The notes: generated by a model not told the origin, from the letters alone. A stretch of 64,000 nt of DNA from Denitromonas sp. (GCF_034676725.1 NZ_JAUCBR010000004.1:3128001-3192000); one strand, 5' to 3'; counted from the first letter of the stretch, positions 25,583 to 33,385 are shown. Made by a program: numbers and translations.

Positions 25583-26191
25583 TCACTGGGGGGCGCCGCT
25601 ATCCTGCGGCGCCATCTTGGCCTTGTTGAGGGTGTAGCTCCACGGCAGGCCGGCGTTTTTCCAGCCGTTGACGAGGCGCCAGTGCTTGCGCTCGCCGTCC
25701 TTCACGGTGCTGCCTTCGAAACCATCCACGACCACATAGACCCGCTCGTAGCCCTGCCCCTCAAGGGCCTTGGCACTGGGCGCGCCGCGCTCACCGCCAG
25801 AGCGGCACATGAGCACGATAGCCGTGTCCTTGCCGAGCTTGCGCGCGGCGAGCGCACGGGCGATGGCCGGGGCGAAGTCTTCGTTGCGCTGCATCTGGAA
25901 GACGTTCTTTTTGTCGTTCCAGCGGCTGCGGTCGGCCGTCATGAAGGGGATGTTCACATCCACCACGTCGGTGAAGCCGGTGAACATGATTTCGACCGGG
26001 TCGCGCACATCCACCAGCAGCACGGCGTCGCCGCGGGGGCCGGTTTTCATGTCGTAGGCCTCGCGTGAGTCGACATAGAGGCCCCACGATGTCTGTCGCT
26101 GCGGATCGGCGGGGGCATCGGCGGCCTGACTGGGGGCGACAAGGCCCAGGGCAAGGGTGATGGCGAATGCGGCGGGGAAGCGTCGGGGCAT
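25583..26191 (-). CDS. Periplasmic rhodanese-domain protein
   Basis: A 202-aa exported single-domain rhodanese. The signal peptide is RRFPAAFAITLALGLVAPSQAADA; the domain begins VLLVDVRDPVEI near residue 57, and the active-site loop is LMCRSGGERG with Cys129. Rhodaneses transfer sulfane sulfur from thiosulfate or persulfides to acceptors. ATG 26191 follows GGAGACACTT. It is the last gene of the four-gene operon with MBL, octaheme cytochrome and cytochrome b; the start is 25 nt past the cytochrome b stop. This context suggests handling of sulfane sulfur in the periplasm. Confidence 0.88.
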   Translation of the reverse strand: MPRRFPAAFAITLALGLVAPSQAADAPADPQRQTSWGLYVDSREAYDMKTGPRGDAVLLVDVRDPVEIMFTGFTDVVDVNIPFMTADRSRWNDKKNVFQMQRNEDFAPAIARALAARKLGKDTAIVLMCRSGGERGAPSAKALEGQGYERVYVVVDGFEGSTVKDGERKHWRLVNGWKNAGLPWSYTLNKAKMAPQDSGAPQ

Positions 26192-26216
26192 AAGTGTCTC
26201 CTGATGGATAAAAATG

Positions 26217-26864
26217 TCAGCGTGATTTGGCAGGGCCGGCGCCATCGTCGTCTTCAACCTCGTCCCAGCCGGTGATCATGGCCTTGATGTGGGCGAACAC
26301 CGTGTGGCCGGTGGTGGTGAGGTAGACGTGGGCGATGACGAAGACCAGCATCATGAAGGCGCCGGCGGTGTGCACCGTGGCCACCTGTTCGAGACTCAGC
26401 CAGCGGTCCAGCCCAAGGTCGCCCCAGTAGGCATAGAACAGGTAGAGCAACCCGGAGCCCCAGATGATCGGTGAGACCAGCGCCAGCAGCACCAGATAGG
26501 CGAGGCGCTGCAGCGGGTTGTGCTTCTTGAGCGCGGTCTTGTGATAAGGGTGAGGGGCACCGACAAAAATGCCGAACATGTAGTAGCGCGCCATGGCCAC
26601 CAGCTTGCTGGCGGTGGGGATGTACTGGCGCCATTCGCCGGTGGTGAATTGCCAGAAGATGGTGAAGGCCCACAGCGCCAGCAGCGTCCAGGCCGACAGC
26701 GTGTGCAGGCGCACCGCGCGCTCAAAGCCGAGGTTGTCGTAGCTGCCGTGGATCTCGAAACCGGTGACCAGCATGACAATCACCAGCACGGCCTGGGACC
26801 AGTGCCAGAATCGCTCGTAACGCTTGAAGACGTAGATGCGCTTCATCGGGGTGGCGTGTGACAT
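26217..26864 (-). CDS. Membrane cytochrome b (b561/NiFe-hydrogenase type)
   Basis: A 215-aa protein with four membrane segments of the cytochrome b561/Ni-Fe hydrogenase cytochrome b type. Candidate heme-ligand histidines are in YERFWHWSQ (TM1), GFEIHGS, VRLHTLSAW (TM2) and VHTAGAF...FVIAHVYL (TM4). It would pass electrons between the quinone pool and the periplasmic octaheme cytochrome encoded 3 nt upstream. The C-terminal tail is acidic and cytoplasmic. Start ATG 26864 (MSHATPMKR). Confidence 0.88.
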   Translation of the reverse strand: MSHATPMKRIYVFKRYERFWHWSQAVLVIVMLVTGFEIHGSYDNLGFERAVRLHTLSAWTLLALWAFTIFWQFTTGEWRQYIPTASKLVAMARYYMFGIFVGAPHPYHKTALKKHNPLQRLAYLVLLALVSPIIWGSGLLYLFYAYWGDLGLDRWLSLEQVATVHTAGAFMMLVFVIAHVYLTTTGHTVFAHIKAMITGWDEVEDDDGAGPAKSR

Positions 26865-26867
26865 GGC

Positions 26868-28472
26868 TCAGTCCTCCTTGCGCAGATGGGTGATGACGCG
26901 GGCGATGGCATGCAGCGTCACGCCGAGCAGGGCGGCCAGGGCGGCGAGCCAGCCGAAGCGGTCGAGCCATGGGTTGTGGTCGCGGCCGGGGATGTACACG
27001 CCGTCGATACCGGCCAGGCGGCCGCCGTTGGTGTGGCATTCGTGGCAGCCGACGGCTTTGTCCTTGGGCGCGACCATGTGGGTGATCGGCCACAGCATCC
27101 GGGTGTCGACGAAGTCGTACTTGCCGCTGAAGGGCGCGCCGGTGGCTTCGGCGCCGGCGGCCAGGGCCTTGGGCCAGTCAAAGTTGTACCAGAAGGCCGA
27201 ATCGTTCGGCACGCCGACACTGGGCACCAGCAGCGTGTTGCGCTCGGTGTCGTAAGGCTGGCGGCCGTGGAAGACCTTGACCGGCCAGATGCGCGCGTCG
27301 GCCGCGCCCGGCTCGCCATGGAAGACGTTGATCGGCACCCGGGTGCTGGGGTCGATCTTGTCATCCTGCAGGGTGTAGGTGACCTTCCCGTTGAACCACT
27401 GGTAGGCCGGCGTGACGTCTTTGCCGAGGACGAAGGCGCCTTTTTTGCTGTCGTAGATCACATGGCCGTGGTCGTCCTTTTTCTGGAAGGGCTTGCCCTC
27501 GGCGGTGAGCTGGCCGGCCTGCGACCAGTCCCAGGCCATTTTGGTGGCCACGCCGCCGCGGGCGAAGGCCGGGATGTGACAGGTCTGGCAGGCGAGGGTG
27601 TCGGTGTGCGCGTTGAGGCGTTCGGCGGCGAGCAGGTTTTCCTTGTGTGGCTTGTCGCCATGGCAGGCCTGGCAGGTGGCCGGATTGCGGGCGGACTTTT
27701 CGCCGCGCAGCAGGGCCGGGTGCGGGTCGGCTGCGGTTACAGAGATGCGGCTGCCGGCCACGGCGTGCTGGTCGCTCACATGGCAGTCGCTGCAGCTGAA
27801 GTTCAGCCCGTCCTTGTCCATGTGTACATCGAGCGCGTGGGTGGCGGTGTTGAGCGAGGAGTCGAGGTCGCCGTGCTTGACGCCGTCGCCGCCACCGCCG
27901 TTGTAGTGGCAGGCGCCGCAGGTGTCACGGCGGGTGCGGCCGACGGCCTGGGCGATCTTGGCCAGGTCGATGGGCTCGATGAACTTGCCCGAGCCCGGCG
28001 GATACTCGCTGCGCACCGTTACCGGGTTGCCGGCAAAGCCGAAGGGTTTGGTGTATCCGCCGGTGTTGTGACAGGCCAGGCAATCGACCTTGTTGGCATC
28101 GGTGAAGTCGAAGTGCTGGTCTTTCCAGCCGTAGCCGATGTGGCAGGATTGGCAGAAGGGCTCGTTGGACTGGTCGCCGATGCAGAAGGCGTTGACCATG
28201 GTTTTCTTGCCCAGACGCTGGCCAGTGTCCGGGTTGGCGTAGTCCCAGGTCCAGTGGCGGGTCTGCATGATCTGGTGCGAGGCCTCGGTGTGGCATTTGA
28301 GGCAGGCGCGGGTGACCGCCTCGCCGCTGTCGAAGGGGCCGGCCAGTTCTTCGAATTTGCTGTGATCGGCGGTCGAGGCCTTGCCAGGGGCGCTTGCCGC
28401 CAGGCTCGTGCCGCTTAGGCCGATGATCAGCATGGCCAGCGCGAACAGGGCAGGGAGTGCTCGTGATCGCAT
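26868..28472 (-). CDS. Octaheme c-type cytochrome of the tetrathionate reductase (OTR) family
   Basis: A 534-aa protein with a signal peptide (about residues 8-26), eight CxxCH heme sites (CLKCH at 57-61, then CQSCH, CLACH, CGACH, CSDCH, CQACH, CQTCH, CHECH) and a C-terminal hydrophobic anchor around 505-527 with a basic tail. Shewanella OTR reduces tetrathionate, nitrite and hydroxylamine in vitro. Here the protein is membrane-anchored and encoded with a cytochrome b, which gives a quinone-linked route. Direction (reduction or oxidation) and substrate are not shown by the sequence. It sits 15 nt after the MBL gene. Confidence 0.88.
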   Translation of the reverse strand: MRSRALPALFALAMLIIGLSGTSLAASAPGKASTADHSKFEELAGPFDSGEAVTRACLKCHTEASHQIMQTRHWTWDYANPDTGQRLGKKTMVNAFCIGDQSNEPFCQSCHIGYGWKDQHFDFTDANKVDCLACHNTGGYTKPFGFAGNPVTVRSEYPPGSGKFIEPIDLAKIAQAVGRTRRDTCGACHYNGGGGDGVKHGDLDSSLNTATHALDVHMDKDGLNFSCSDCHVSDQHAVAGSRISVTAADPHPALLRGEKSARNPATCQACHGDKPHKENLLAAERLNAHTDTLACQTCHIPAFARGGVATKMAWDWSQAGQLTAEGKPFQKKDDHGHVIYDSKKGAFVLGKDVTPAYQWFNGKVTYTLQDDKIDPSTRVPINVFHGEPGAADARIWPVKVFHGRQPYDTERNTLLVPSVGVPNDSAFWYNFDWPKALAAGAEATGAPFSGKYDFVDTRMLWPITHMVAPKDKAVGCHECHTNGGRLAGIDGVYIPGRDHNPWLDRFGWLAALAALLGVTLHAIARVITHLRKED

Positions 28473-28487
28473 GATGATGTGTCTCCT

Positions 28488-29183
28488 CTATGGCGCCTCT
28501 GGATGGGCGTTTTTTTGTGGTGTAAGTGGGTTGTGGCGGGGCGGTTCGGGTCGAAGCGGCAGGCCCGGCTGGCGGGTATTCGCGGTCAGGAAGCTGTCGC
28601 GACTGCCTGCGGCAAAGGCGGCATTGTGGTGGCGCTCCTCGGCGACCGTGCTCACCGTGCGGCCGGCAAAGTTATGGCCGGGGAACAGCAGGGTCTCGCC
28701 GGGCAGCAGGAAGAGCCGCTGGGTCACGCTGTCATACAGTCGCCCGGGGTCGCTTTGCATGGCATCGGCCCGGTAGCCGCCGATCTCCAGGGTGTCACCG
28801 CAGAACAGGCGGTCTCGCCACAGGAAGCAGACCGAATCGGGCGTATGCCCCGGCGTGGCCAGGACGCGCAGCGCCTCGCTGCCGAAGACGACCGTATCGC
28901 CGTGCGCCTTGCGCAGCGCCGCGCCTTCGTAGGGGGTGTCGGCCCCGGTGACCAGATCGGCGCCGGTGAAGCGGCACAACTCGCCGCACAAACCTTGCTG
29001 GGGCGAGTGCATGTGGGTGCGCAGGACATAACGCAGGCGCAGGTCACGCTCTTGCAGCAAGGCCAGCAATAGCTCGGCCTGATCGGCCACGGGGTCGATC
29101 ACGACGGCATCGCATGCGCTCATGTCAGCCAGCAGGTAGCTGATCGAATAGCTGGGAGAGTGGAAAATCTGGCGAAAGTACAT
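28488..29183 (-). CDS. MBL-fold hydrolase, ETHE1/persulfide dioxygenase-like with altered HxHxDH motif
   Basis: A 231-aa metallo-beta-lactamase-fold protein closest in layout to ETHE1/PDO: FHSPSYSISYLLAD near the start, DPVADQAELL, then RTHMHSPQQG, ATPGHTPDSV, FCGDTLEIGG and FPGHNF. Persulfide dioxygenases oxidise glutathione persulfide to sulfite using one iron held by His, His and Asp. The equivalents (first His of HMH, PGH, GD) remain, but the canonical DH of HxHxDH is replaced by PQ. First gene of the sulfur operon, behind a sigma-54-type promoter. It may be an active PDO variant or a diverged relative. Confidence 0.82.
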   Translation of the reverse strand: MYFRQIFHSPSYSISYLLADMSACDAVVIDPVADQAELLLALLQERDLRLRYVLRTHMHSPQQGLCGELCRFTGADLVTGADTPYEGAALRKAHGDTVVFGSEALRVLATPGHTPDSVCFLWRDRLFCGDTLEIGGYRADAMQSDPGRLYDSVTQRLFLLPGETLLFPGHNFAGRTVSTVAEERHHNAAFAAGSRDSFLTANTRQPGLPLRPEPPRHNPLTPQKNAHPEAP

Positions 29184-29233
29184 GCCGGAGTCCTTGAGCG
29201 GTCACGCGCGAGAGAACGTCGTGTGACTAGCTC

Positions 29234-29249
29234 AGCAAGTAGTGTGCCG
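29234..29249 (-). promoter_or_regulatory. Putative sigma-54 promoter of the MBL-octaheme operon
   Basis: On the minus strand CGGCAC-ACTAC-TTGCT, with the GG and GC doublets in register and only the first base off the TGGCAC-N5-TTGCW consensus. Expected start is about 40 nt before the MBL gene. TGGCAG repeats begin 72 bp upstream of the -24 box. Confidence 0.68.
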
Positions 29250-29320
29250 AAGCCAAATTAATTTAAATGGTGTTTAAAAACAGCGGCTTGATGGCATTCT
29301 TCGCCGGTTGGCGGCGCCGC

Positions 29321-29391
29321 TGGCAGTGGCAGCATGGGCGTGATGGCAGTCAAAGCCGTCACGAATGGCAGTCGGGTTGGCATGGCTGCCA
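29321..29391. promoter_or_regulatory. TGGCAG repeat cluster (candidate activator sites) before the MBL-octaheme operon
   Basis: TGGCAG occurs at 29321, 29327, 29344 and 29366, and its complement CTGCCA at 29386-29391. The cluster overlaps the end of the truncated hemoglobin gene. The same hexamer is clustered upstream of cydP and of the Rieske gene at a similar distance from -24/-12-like elements, which suggests a common enhancer-binding protein, most simply the FisR-like activator nearby. Confidence 0.6.
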
Positions 29392-29877
29392 GGCCGGCAC
29401 GCCTTGATTGCGCCCGTGCTGGCCTCGCCCCTCGCCGCGGGACGGCGTAACGCACACGCTGGCCATCGACTGGTGGTCGGTGTCCGTTTCTGCCCGATTG
29501 CGCAGGTGGTCGGCCATGGCTGAGAAGGTGGCATCGAGGTCCGCACGCAAGGCGGCATCGGGGACGGTGTCGTCGAGCGCCATGCGCAGGCACAGCATCC
29601 ATTGGTCGCGCTCGCTGCGGCCAATGGAAAACGCCAGGTGGCGTCGGCGCATGCGTGGCATGCCGTACTGGGACGTGTAGCGGTCGGGACCGCCCAGCCA
29701 GCCGGAGAGAAAGGCGCGCAGGCGGGCTTTGGTCTGTGTCAGGTCATCATGGTGCATCTGCCACACCTGGCGGACTTCTGGCAGGGTGGCCATCCGCTCG
29801 TAGAGGCGGTCGACGAGTTGGGCAATGCCGGTGTCGCCCAGTCGGGCATACAGCGACGGTGGGTTGGGCTTGGTCAT
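29359..29877 (-). CDS. Group II truncated hemoglobin
   Basis: A 172-aa globin with a trHbII core: SLYARLGDTGIAQLVDRLYERM, then TQTKARLRAFLSGWLGGPDRY, the proximal-His segment RMRRRHLAFSIG, and DQWMLCL with the conserved Trp (G8). Residues after about 135 form a poorly conserved tail that contains four cysteines/histidines and is partly encoded by the TGGCAG cluster. The family binds O2 and NO. ATG 29877 follows GGAG. It lies 37 nt after ybgE, so it is likely co-transcribed with the bd oxidase, linking NO or low-O2 protection to respiration. Confidence 0.9.
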   Translation of the reverse strand: MTKPNPPSLYARLGDTGIAQLVDRLYERMATLPEVRQVWQMHHDDLTQTKARLRAFLSGWLGGPDRYTSQYGMPRMRRRHLAFSIGRSERDQWMLCLRMALDDTVPDAALRADLDATFSAMADHLRNRAETDTDHQSMASVCVTPSRGEGRGQHGRNQGVPAWQPCQPDCHS

Positions 29878-29914
29878 GACAATCTCCATTGATCCATGTT
29901 GTCGGCCAGCGGGC

Positions 29915-30187
29915 TCACCACAGCCGCCACACGGCCAGCACAACGCCGACCGCGCAGGCCGCGCCGGAGAGCAGCCAGCGCAGCGGACGCAGGCGCGGCA
30001 CGAAGCCGACGCCGCGTACAAAGCCGGCGCTCATGGCCCAGAACAGCGCCATGGCGGCCCAGTGGTCGGCATGGCCGGCGCTGTCGGTCAGCCAGCGGGG
30101 GTTGGCGGTGATGCCCAGCGCGATGGCGATGGCGGCCAGCAGCGGCAGCCAGGCGATGCGCGCGGGCTGTGCCGGGGCGTCAGTCAT
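29915..30187 (-). CDS. ybgE: YbgE-type cyd operon protein
   Basis: A 90-aa membrane protein with two to three hydrophobic segments (WLPLLAAIAIALGI, MALFWAMSAGFVRGVGFVP, LSGAACAVGVVLAVWRLW). GFVRGVGFVP-type sequence and position after cydX match the cyd operon YbgE family, whose exact role is not known. The ATG overlaps the cydX stop (8 nt). Confidence 0.78.
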   Translation of the reverse strand: MTDAPAQPARIAWLPLLAAIAIALGITANPRWLTDSAGHADHWAAMALFWAMSAGFVRGVGFVPRLRPLRWLLSGAACAVGVVLAVWRLW

Positions 30188-30308
30188 CGGGGTGGGCCTT
30201 GGGGGTGAGCGACGGCTGGCGGGCGTCTTCGTGCTCACCCCACATGGCGTTGAGAATGGCCAGCAGCACGGCGAAGCCGATGCCGAGTATCCAGGTGAAG
30301 TACCACAT
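30180..30308 (-). CDS. cydX: Cytochrome bd oxidase small subunit CydX
   Basis: A 42-aa single-span peptide, MWYFTWILGIGFAVLL followed by AILNAMWGEHED. The MWYFxWILG start and NAMWxE end of the helix are diagnostic for CydX, which stabilises the hemes of cytochrome bd. It lies 16 nt after cydB and overlaps ybgE. GAGGAGC precedes the start codon. Confidence 0.93.
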   Translation of the reverse strand: MWYFTWILGIGFAVLLAILNAMWGEHEDARQPSLTPKAHPDD

Positions 30309-30324
30309 GCGGGGCTCCTCGAAG

Positions 30325-31464
30325 TCAGTAGGCGGAATGGCTGTTTTCCCGCACGTAGGCGGCGGTGACCTTGCCGGACATCACTTTGTAGGCCCAGCTG
30401 GTGTAGGCAATGATGATTGGCATGAAGATCAGGGTGGCGAAGAACATGATGGTGAGCGTCAGATGGCTCGAGACGCTGTCCCACACCGTGAGGCTGGCGT
30501 TGGGGGTGGTCGAGGACGGCAGGATGAAGGGGAACATCGACACACCGGCCGTGCCGATGACGCCGGCAATGCCGATCGACGAGGCGACAAAGGCGGCCAG
30601 CGTGCGCCCCTTGGCGGCCAGCAGCAGGGCGGCGATGATGCCCAGGTAGGCGACTATCGGCACCGCCAGGGTAGCCGGGTGGGCCTGGTAGTTGTGCATC
30701 CAGGCGCCGGCGGCTTGGACCACCTCTTTGGCGAGCGGGTCGGGCAGGGCGGCGGGGTCGACCACCGAGTTGATGGCATAGCCCGGAATCCATTGCAGCC
30801 AAACGCCGGCCAGACTGAAGCCGACCAGCAACAGCACGCCGAACAGTCGGGCCGCGACGCGGCTGCGCCGATGGATATCGCCTTCGGTGCGGTGCATCAG
30901 GTAGATGGCGCCATGGAAGGTGATCATCGCGGTGCTGACGACGCCGCACAGCAGGGCAAAGGGATTGAGCAGGCCCCAGAAGCTGCCGGTGTAGTAGGAC
31001 ACCAGCGTGTTGTCAAAATGGAAGGGCACACCCTGCAGCAGATTGCCGAAGGCCACACCGAAGATCAGCGGCGGTACGGCGCCACCGACGAACAGGCCCC
31101 AGTCCCAGGTGCTGCGCCATGTCGGGTGGTGGATCTTGCTGCGGTAGTCAAACCCCACCGGCCGGAAGAACAGTGCCCACAGCACCGCCAGCATGGCCCA
31201 GTAGAAACCGGAGAAGGCGGTGGCATAGACCAGCGGCCAGGCGGCGAAGATGGCGCCGCCGCCGGTGATGAACCACACCTGGTTGCCGTCCCAGTGCGGG
31301 CCGACGGTGTTGATGACGACACGCCGTTCGACGTCGTTGCGGCCAACAAAGGGGAGCAGGGTGCCCACGCCCATGTCGTGGCCGTCCATGATGGCAAAGC
31401 CCACCAGCAGTACCCCCACCAGCAGCCACCAGATGACCTTGAGGGTCGGGTAATCGATGATCAT
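30325..31464 (-). CDS. cydB: Cytochrome bd ubiquinol oxidase subunit II CydB
   Basis: A 379-aa membrane protein with about eight to nine helices. The N-terminus MIIDYPTLKVIWWLLVGVLL, the loop MDGHDMGVGTLLPFVG, and GPHWDGNQVWFITGGGAIFAAWP (in pieces) are canonical for the E. coli-type CydB. It forms the quinol oxidase heterodimer with CydA. 13 nt after cydA. Confidence 0.96.
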   Translation of the reverse strand: MIIDYPTLKVIWWLLVGVLLVGFAIMDGHDMGVGTLLPFVGRNDVERRVVINTVGPHWDGNQVWFITGGGAIFAAWPLVYATAFSGFYWAMLAVLWALFFRPVGFDYRSKIHHPTWRSTWDWGLFVGGAVPPLIFGVAFGNLLQGVPFHFDNTLVSYYTGSFWGLLNPFALLCGVVSTAMITFHGAIYLMHRTEGDIHRRSRVAARLFGVLLLVGFSLAGVWLQWIPGYAINSVVDPAALPDPLAKEVVQAAGAWMHNYQAHPATLAVPIVAYLGIIAALLLAAKGRTLAAFVASSIGIAGVIGTAGVSMFPFILPSSTTPNASLTVWDSVSSHLTLTIMFFATLIFMPIIIAYTSWAYKVMSGKVTAAYVRENSHSAY

Positions 31465-31477
31465 GTCTTCAGCTCCT

Positions 31478-33028
31478 TCAGGCGGATGCGGTTTCGTTCA
31501 GATAGCGGCCGGTGCCCAGGCTGCCGGGGCCTTGGCGGGCGAACTTCACCATCAGATACATCTCGACGATGAGCAGCAGGGTGTAGAAGCCGACAAAGCC
31601 GGCCAGTGAGCCGTAGAGGGATTCGACGCTGAGCGTGGAGACCGACAGATGCGTCGGCAGCACGCCGTAGATGGTCCAGGGCTGACGGCCGTACTCGGCC
31701 ACGAACCAGCCCATTTCGCAGGCGATCCACGGCATCGGCAGGAACCACAGCGCCCAGCGCAGCAGCCAGCGCTGTTCGGCAAAATTCCCCTTGATCGAGT
31801 ACCAGGTCGCCAGTCCAAACAGGGCGATGAGCGCGAAACCCAGCGCCACCATCAGCCGGAAGGTCCAGAACAACGGGGTGACGCGCGGGATGGTGTCGGC
31901 GGCCGCCCGGTCGATCAGCTCGGGGGTGACCTGGTCCATGTCGGTCACATATTTCTTGAGCAGCAGCCCGAAGCCCAGATCCGCTTGGTGAGCCTGAAGC
32001 CGTGTCCGCGCGGCACTATCGTCGGGGTTGCGGCGGACCGCCTCGAGGGCCTTGACTGCGTCGATGCCGGAGACGATGCGCACCCGGTTCTGGACCAGGA
32101 TCTCCTTCAGGCCGGGGAGCACGGTGTCAGTCGAGCGTGTGCCGATCAGACCCAGTACCCAGGGGATCTCGATCTCCCACTCGTTCTTCATCTCCGCCTC
32201 GTTGATGCCGGCGACAAGCTTGAGCCCGGCCGGCGCCGGTTCGGTCTCCCACATCGCCTCCATCGCCGCCAGTTTGGTCTGCTGGGCTTCACCGACGGTG
32301 TAGCCGGACTCGTCGCCGAGCACGACGACCGATAGCGCCGAAGCCAGCCCGAAGGCGGCGGCGATGCGGAACGATCGCTTGGCGAAGGCCACGTCACGCC
32401 CGCGCAGCAGATACCAGGCACTGATCGAGAGCACGAACATGGCGCCGGTCACGTAACCCGCCGACACCGTATGCACGAACTTGGCCTGGGCATCCGGGTT
32501 GAACACCACGGCCCAGAAATCCACCATTTCCATGCGCATGGTGGTGGCCGAGAACTCGGCGCCGACCGGATTCTGCATCCAGCCGTTGGCGATCAGGATC
32601 CACAGCGCCGACAGGTTGGTGCCGATCGCCATCATCAGCGTGACCAGCAGATGCTGTTTGCGCGACAGGCGGTCCCAGCCGAAGAAGAACAGGCCGATGA
32701 AGGTCGATTCCAGGAAGAAGGCCATCAGGCCCTCGATCGCCAGCGGCGCACCGAAGATGTCGCCGACGTAGTGCGAGTAGTAAGCCCAGTTGGTGCCGAA
32801 CTGAAACTCCAGCGTGATGCCGGTCGTGACGCCGAGGGCAAAGTTGATGCCGAACAGCTTGCCCCAGAAGCGGGTCATGTCCTTGTAGATGGGCAGGCCG
32901 GTCATCACATAGACCGACTCCATGATGACCAGGATCCAGGTCATCCCGATCGTGAGCGGAACGAACAGGAAGTGGTACATCGCAGTGGCGGCGAACTGCA
33001 GCCGCGACAGGTTCGACGAGTTGTTCAC
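31478..33028 (-). CDS. cydA: Cytochrome bd ubiquinol oxidase subunit I CydA (long Q-loop)
   Basis: The 516-aa heme-carrying subunit of a high-affinity, proton-motive quinol oxidase. His19 in AMYHFLFVP is the heme b595/d-region ligand. The long Q-loop form is shown by GDESGYTVGEAQQTKLAA and ATRS-type GTRSTDTVLPGLKEIL, with TIPRVTPLFWTFRLMVALG following, as in E. coli bd-I. The start is GTG at 33028, overlapping the cydP stop (GTGA). bd oxidases resist sulfide, NO and cyanide, which fits the sulfur-sensing context. Confidence 0.96.
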   Translation of the reverse strand: MNNSSNLSRLQFAATAMYHFLFVPLTIGMTWILVIMESVYVMTGLPIYKDMTRFWGKLFGINFALGVTTGITLEFQFGTNWAYYSHYVGDIFGAPLAIEGLMAFFLESTFIGLFFFGWDRLSRKQHLLVTLMMAIGTNLSALWILIANGWMQNPVGAEFSATTMRMEMVDFWAVVFNPDAQAKFVHTVSAGYVTGAMFVLSISAWYLLRGRDVAFAKRSFRIAAAFGLASALSVVVLGDESGYTVGEAQQTKLAAMEAMWETEPAPAGLKLVAGINEAEMKNEWEIEIPWVLGLIGTRSTDTVLPGLKEILVQNRVRIVSGIDAVKALEAVRRNPDDSAARTRLQAHQADLGFGLLLKKYVTDMDQVTPELIDRAAADTIPRVTPLFWTFRLMVALGFALIALFGLATWYSIKGNFAEQRWLLRWALWFLPMPWIACEMGWFVAEYGRQPWTIYGVLPTHLSVSTLSVESLYGSLAGFVGFYTLLLIVEMYLMVKFARQGPGSLGTGRYLNETASA

Positions 33029-33207
33029 TGATCATGAGGATGTCCTTGCGAAGTGGGTTGAGCGCCCTGGCTGATCCGCGCCTCCATGGCCTGCGGGGTC
33101 ACGGTCGTGTTCGTATCGCGCACCACCGCCCACCACAGGGCGGCAATCGCGATCACCTTGACGATCACGATGAGGATCAGCTCACGGGCAAGTTTTCGGT
33201 CTTTCAT
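33025..33207 (-). CDS. cydP: Cytochrome bd-associated small protein CydP
   Basis: A 60-aa protein with one membrane helix (ELILIVIVKVIAIAALWWAVV) after a basic MKDRKLAR start, the CydP pattern found before cydA in many proteobacteria. ATG 33207 is 108 nt inside a longer frame whose upstream part is non-coding; AAGGAA lies just before it. Leads the operon and overlaps cydA. Confidence 0.85.
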   Translation of the reverse strand: MKDRKLARELILIVIVKVIAIAALWWAVVRDTNTTVTPQAMEARISQGAQPTSQGHPHDQ

Positions 33208-33240
33208 GCCTTGGTGTTCCTTATCTGTCGCTACACGTCT

Positions 33241-33256
33241 TACAAGACGCGTGCCA
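33241..33256 (-). promoter_or_regulatory. Putative sigma-54 promoter of the cydP-cydA-cydB operon
   Basis: Minus strand TGGCAC-GCGTC-TTGTA: a perfect -24 box and correct spacing, with T in place of the usual C in the -12 GC. Start expected near 33232, about 25 nt before cydP. TGGCAG repeats lie 80-123 bp upstream. An FNR-like half-matching site at 33278-33291 offers an alternative. Confidence 0.5.
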
Positions 33257-33335
33257 GGCGCCGTGCTGATGCGATTCTTGATGTAAAACAAGGTATTGCG
33301 TGCGTTGATCGTCATCTCGACGCTTGACGCGCTAC

Positions 33336-33379
33336 TGGCAGCGGCAGATTATTGGCAGTACGACTGACAACTCTGGCAG
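33336..33379. promoter_or_regulatory. TGGCAG repeat cluster between cydP and fisR
   Basis: TGGCAG at 33336, 33353 and 33374, plus CGGCAG at 33342 and an imperfect inverted partner CTGACA at 33364-33369. The last copy ends 7 nt before the fisR start codon, so binding there could also regulate fisR itself. The spacing resembles the cluster at 29321-29391. Confidence 0.58.
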
Positions 33380-33385
33380 CGCACC

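Noticed and set aside
33278..33291. TTGATGTAAAACAA as an FNR site for the cyd operon
   Set aside because: One mismatch to the consensus, but no -10 box sits at the matching distance, and the nearby TGGCAC-N5-TTGTA with shared TGGCAG repeats explains the region better. Kept only as an alternative.
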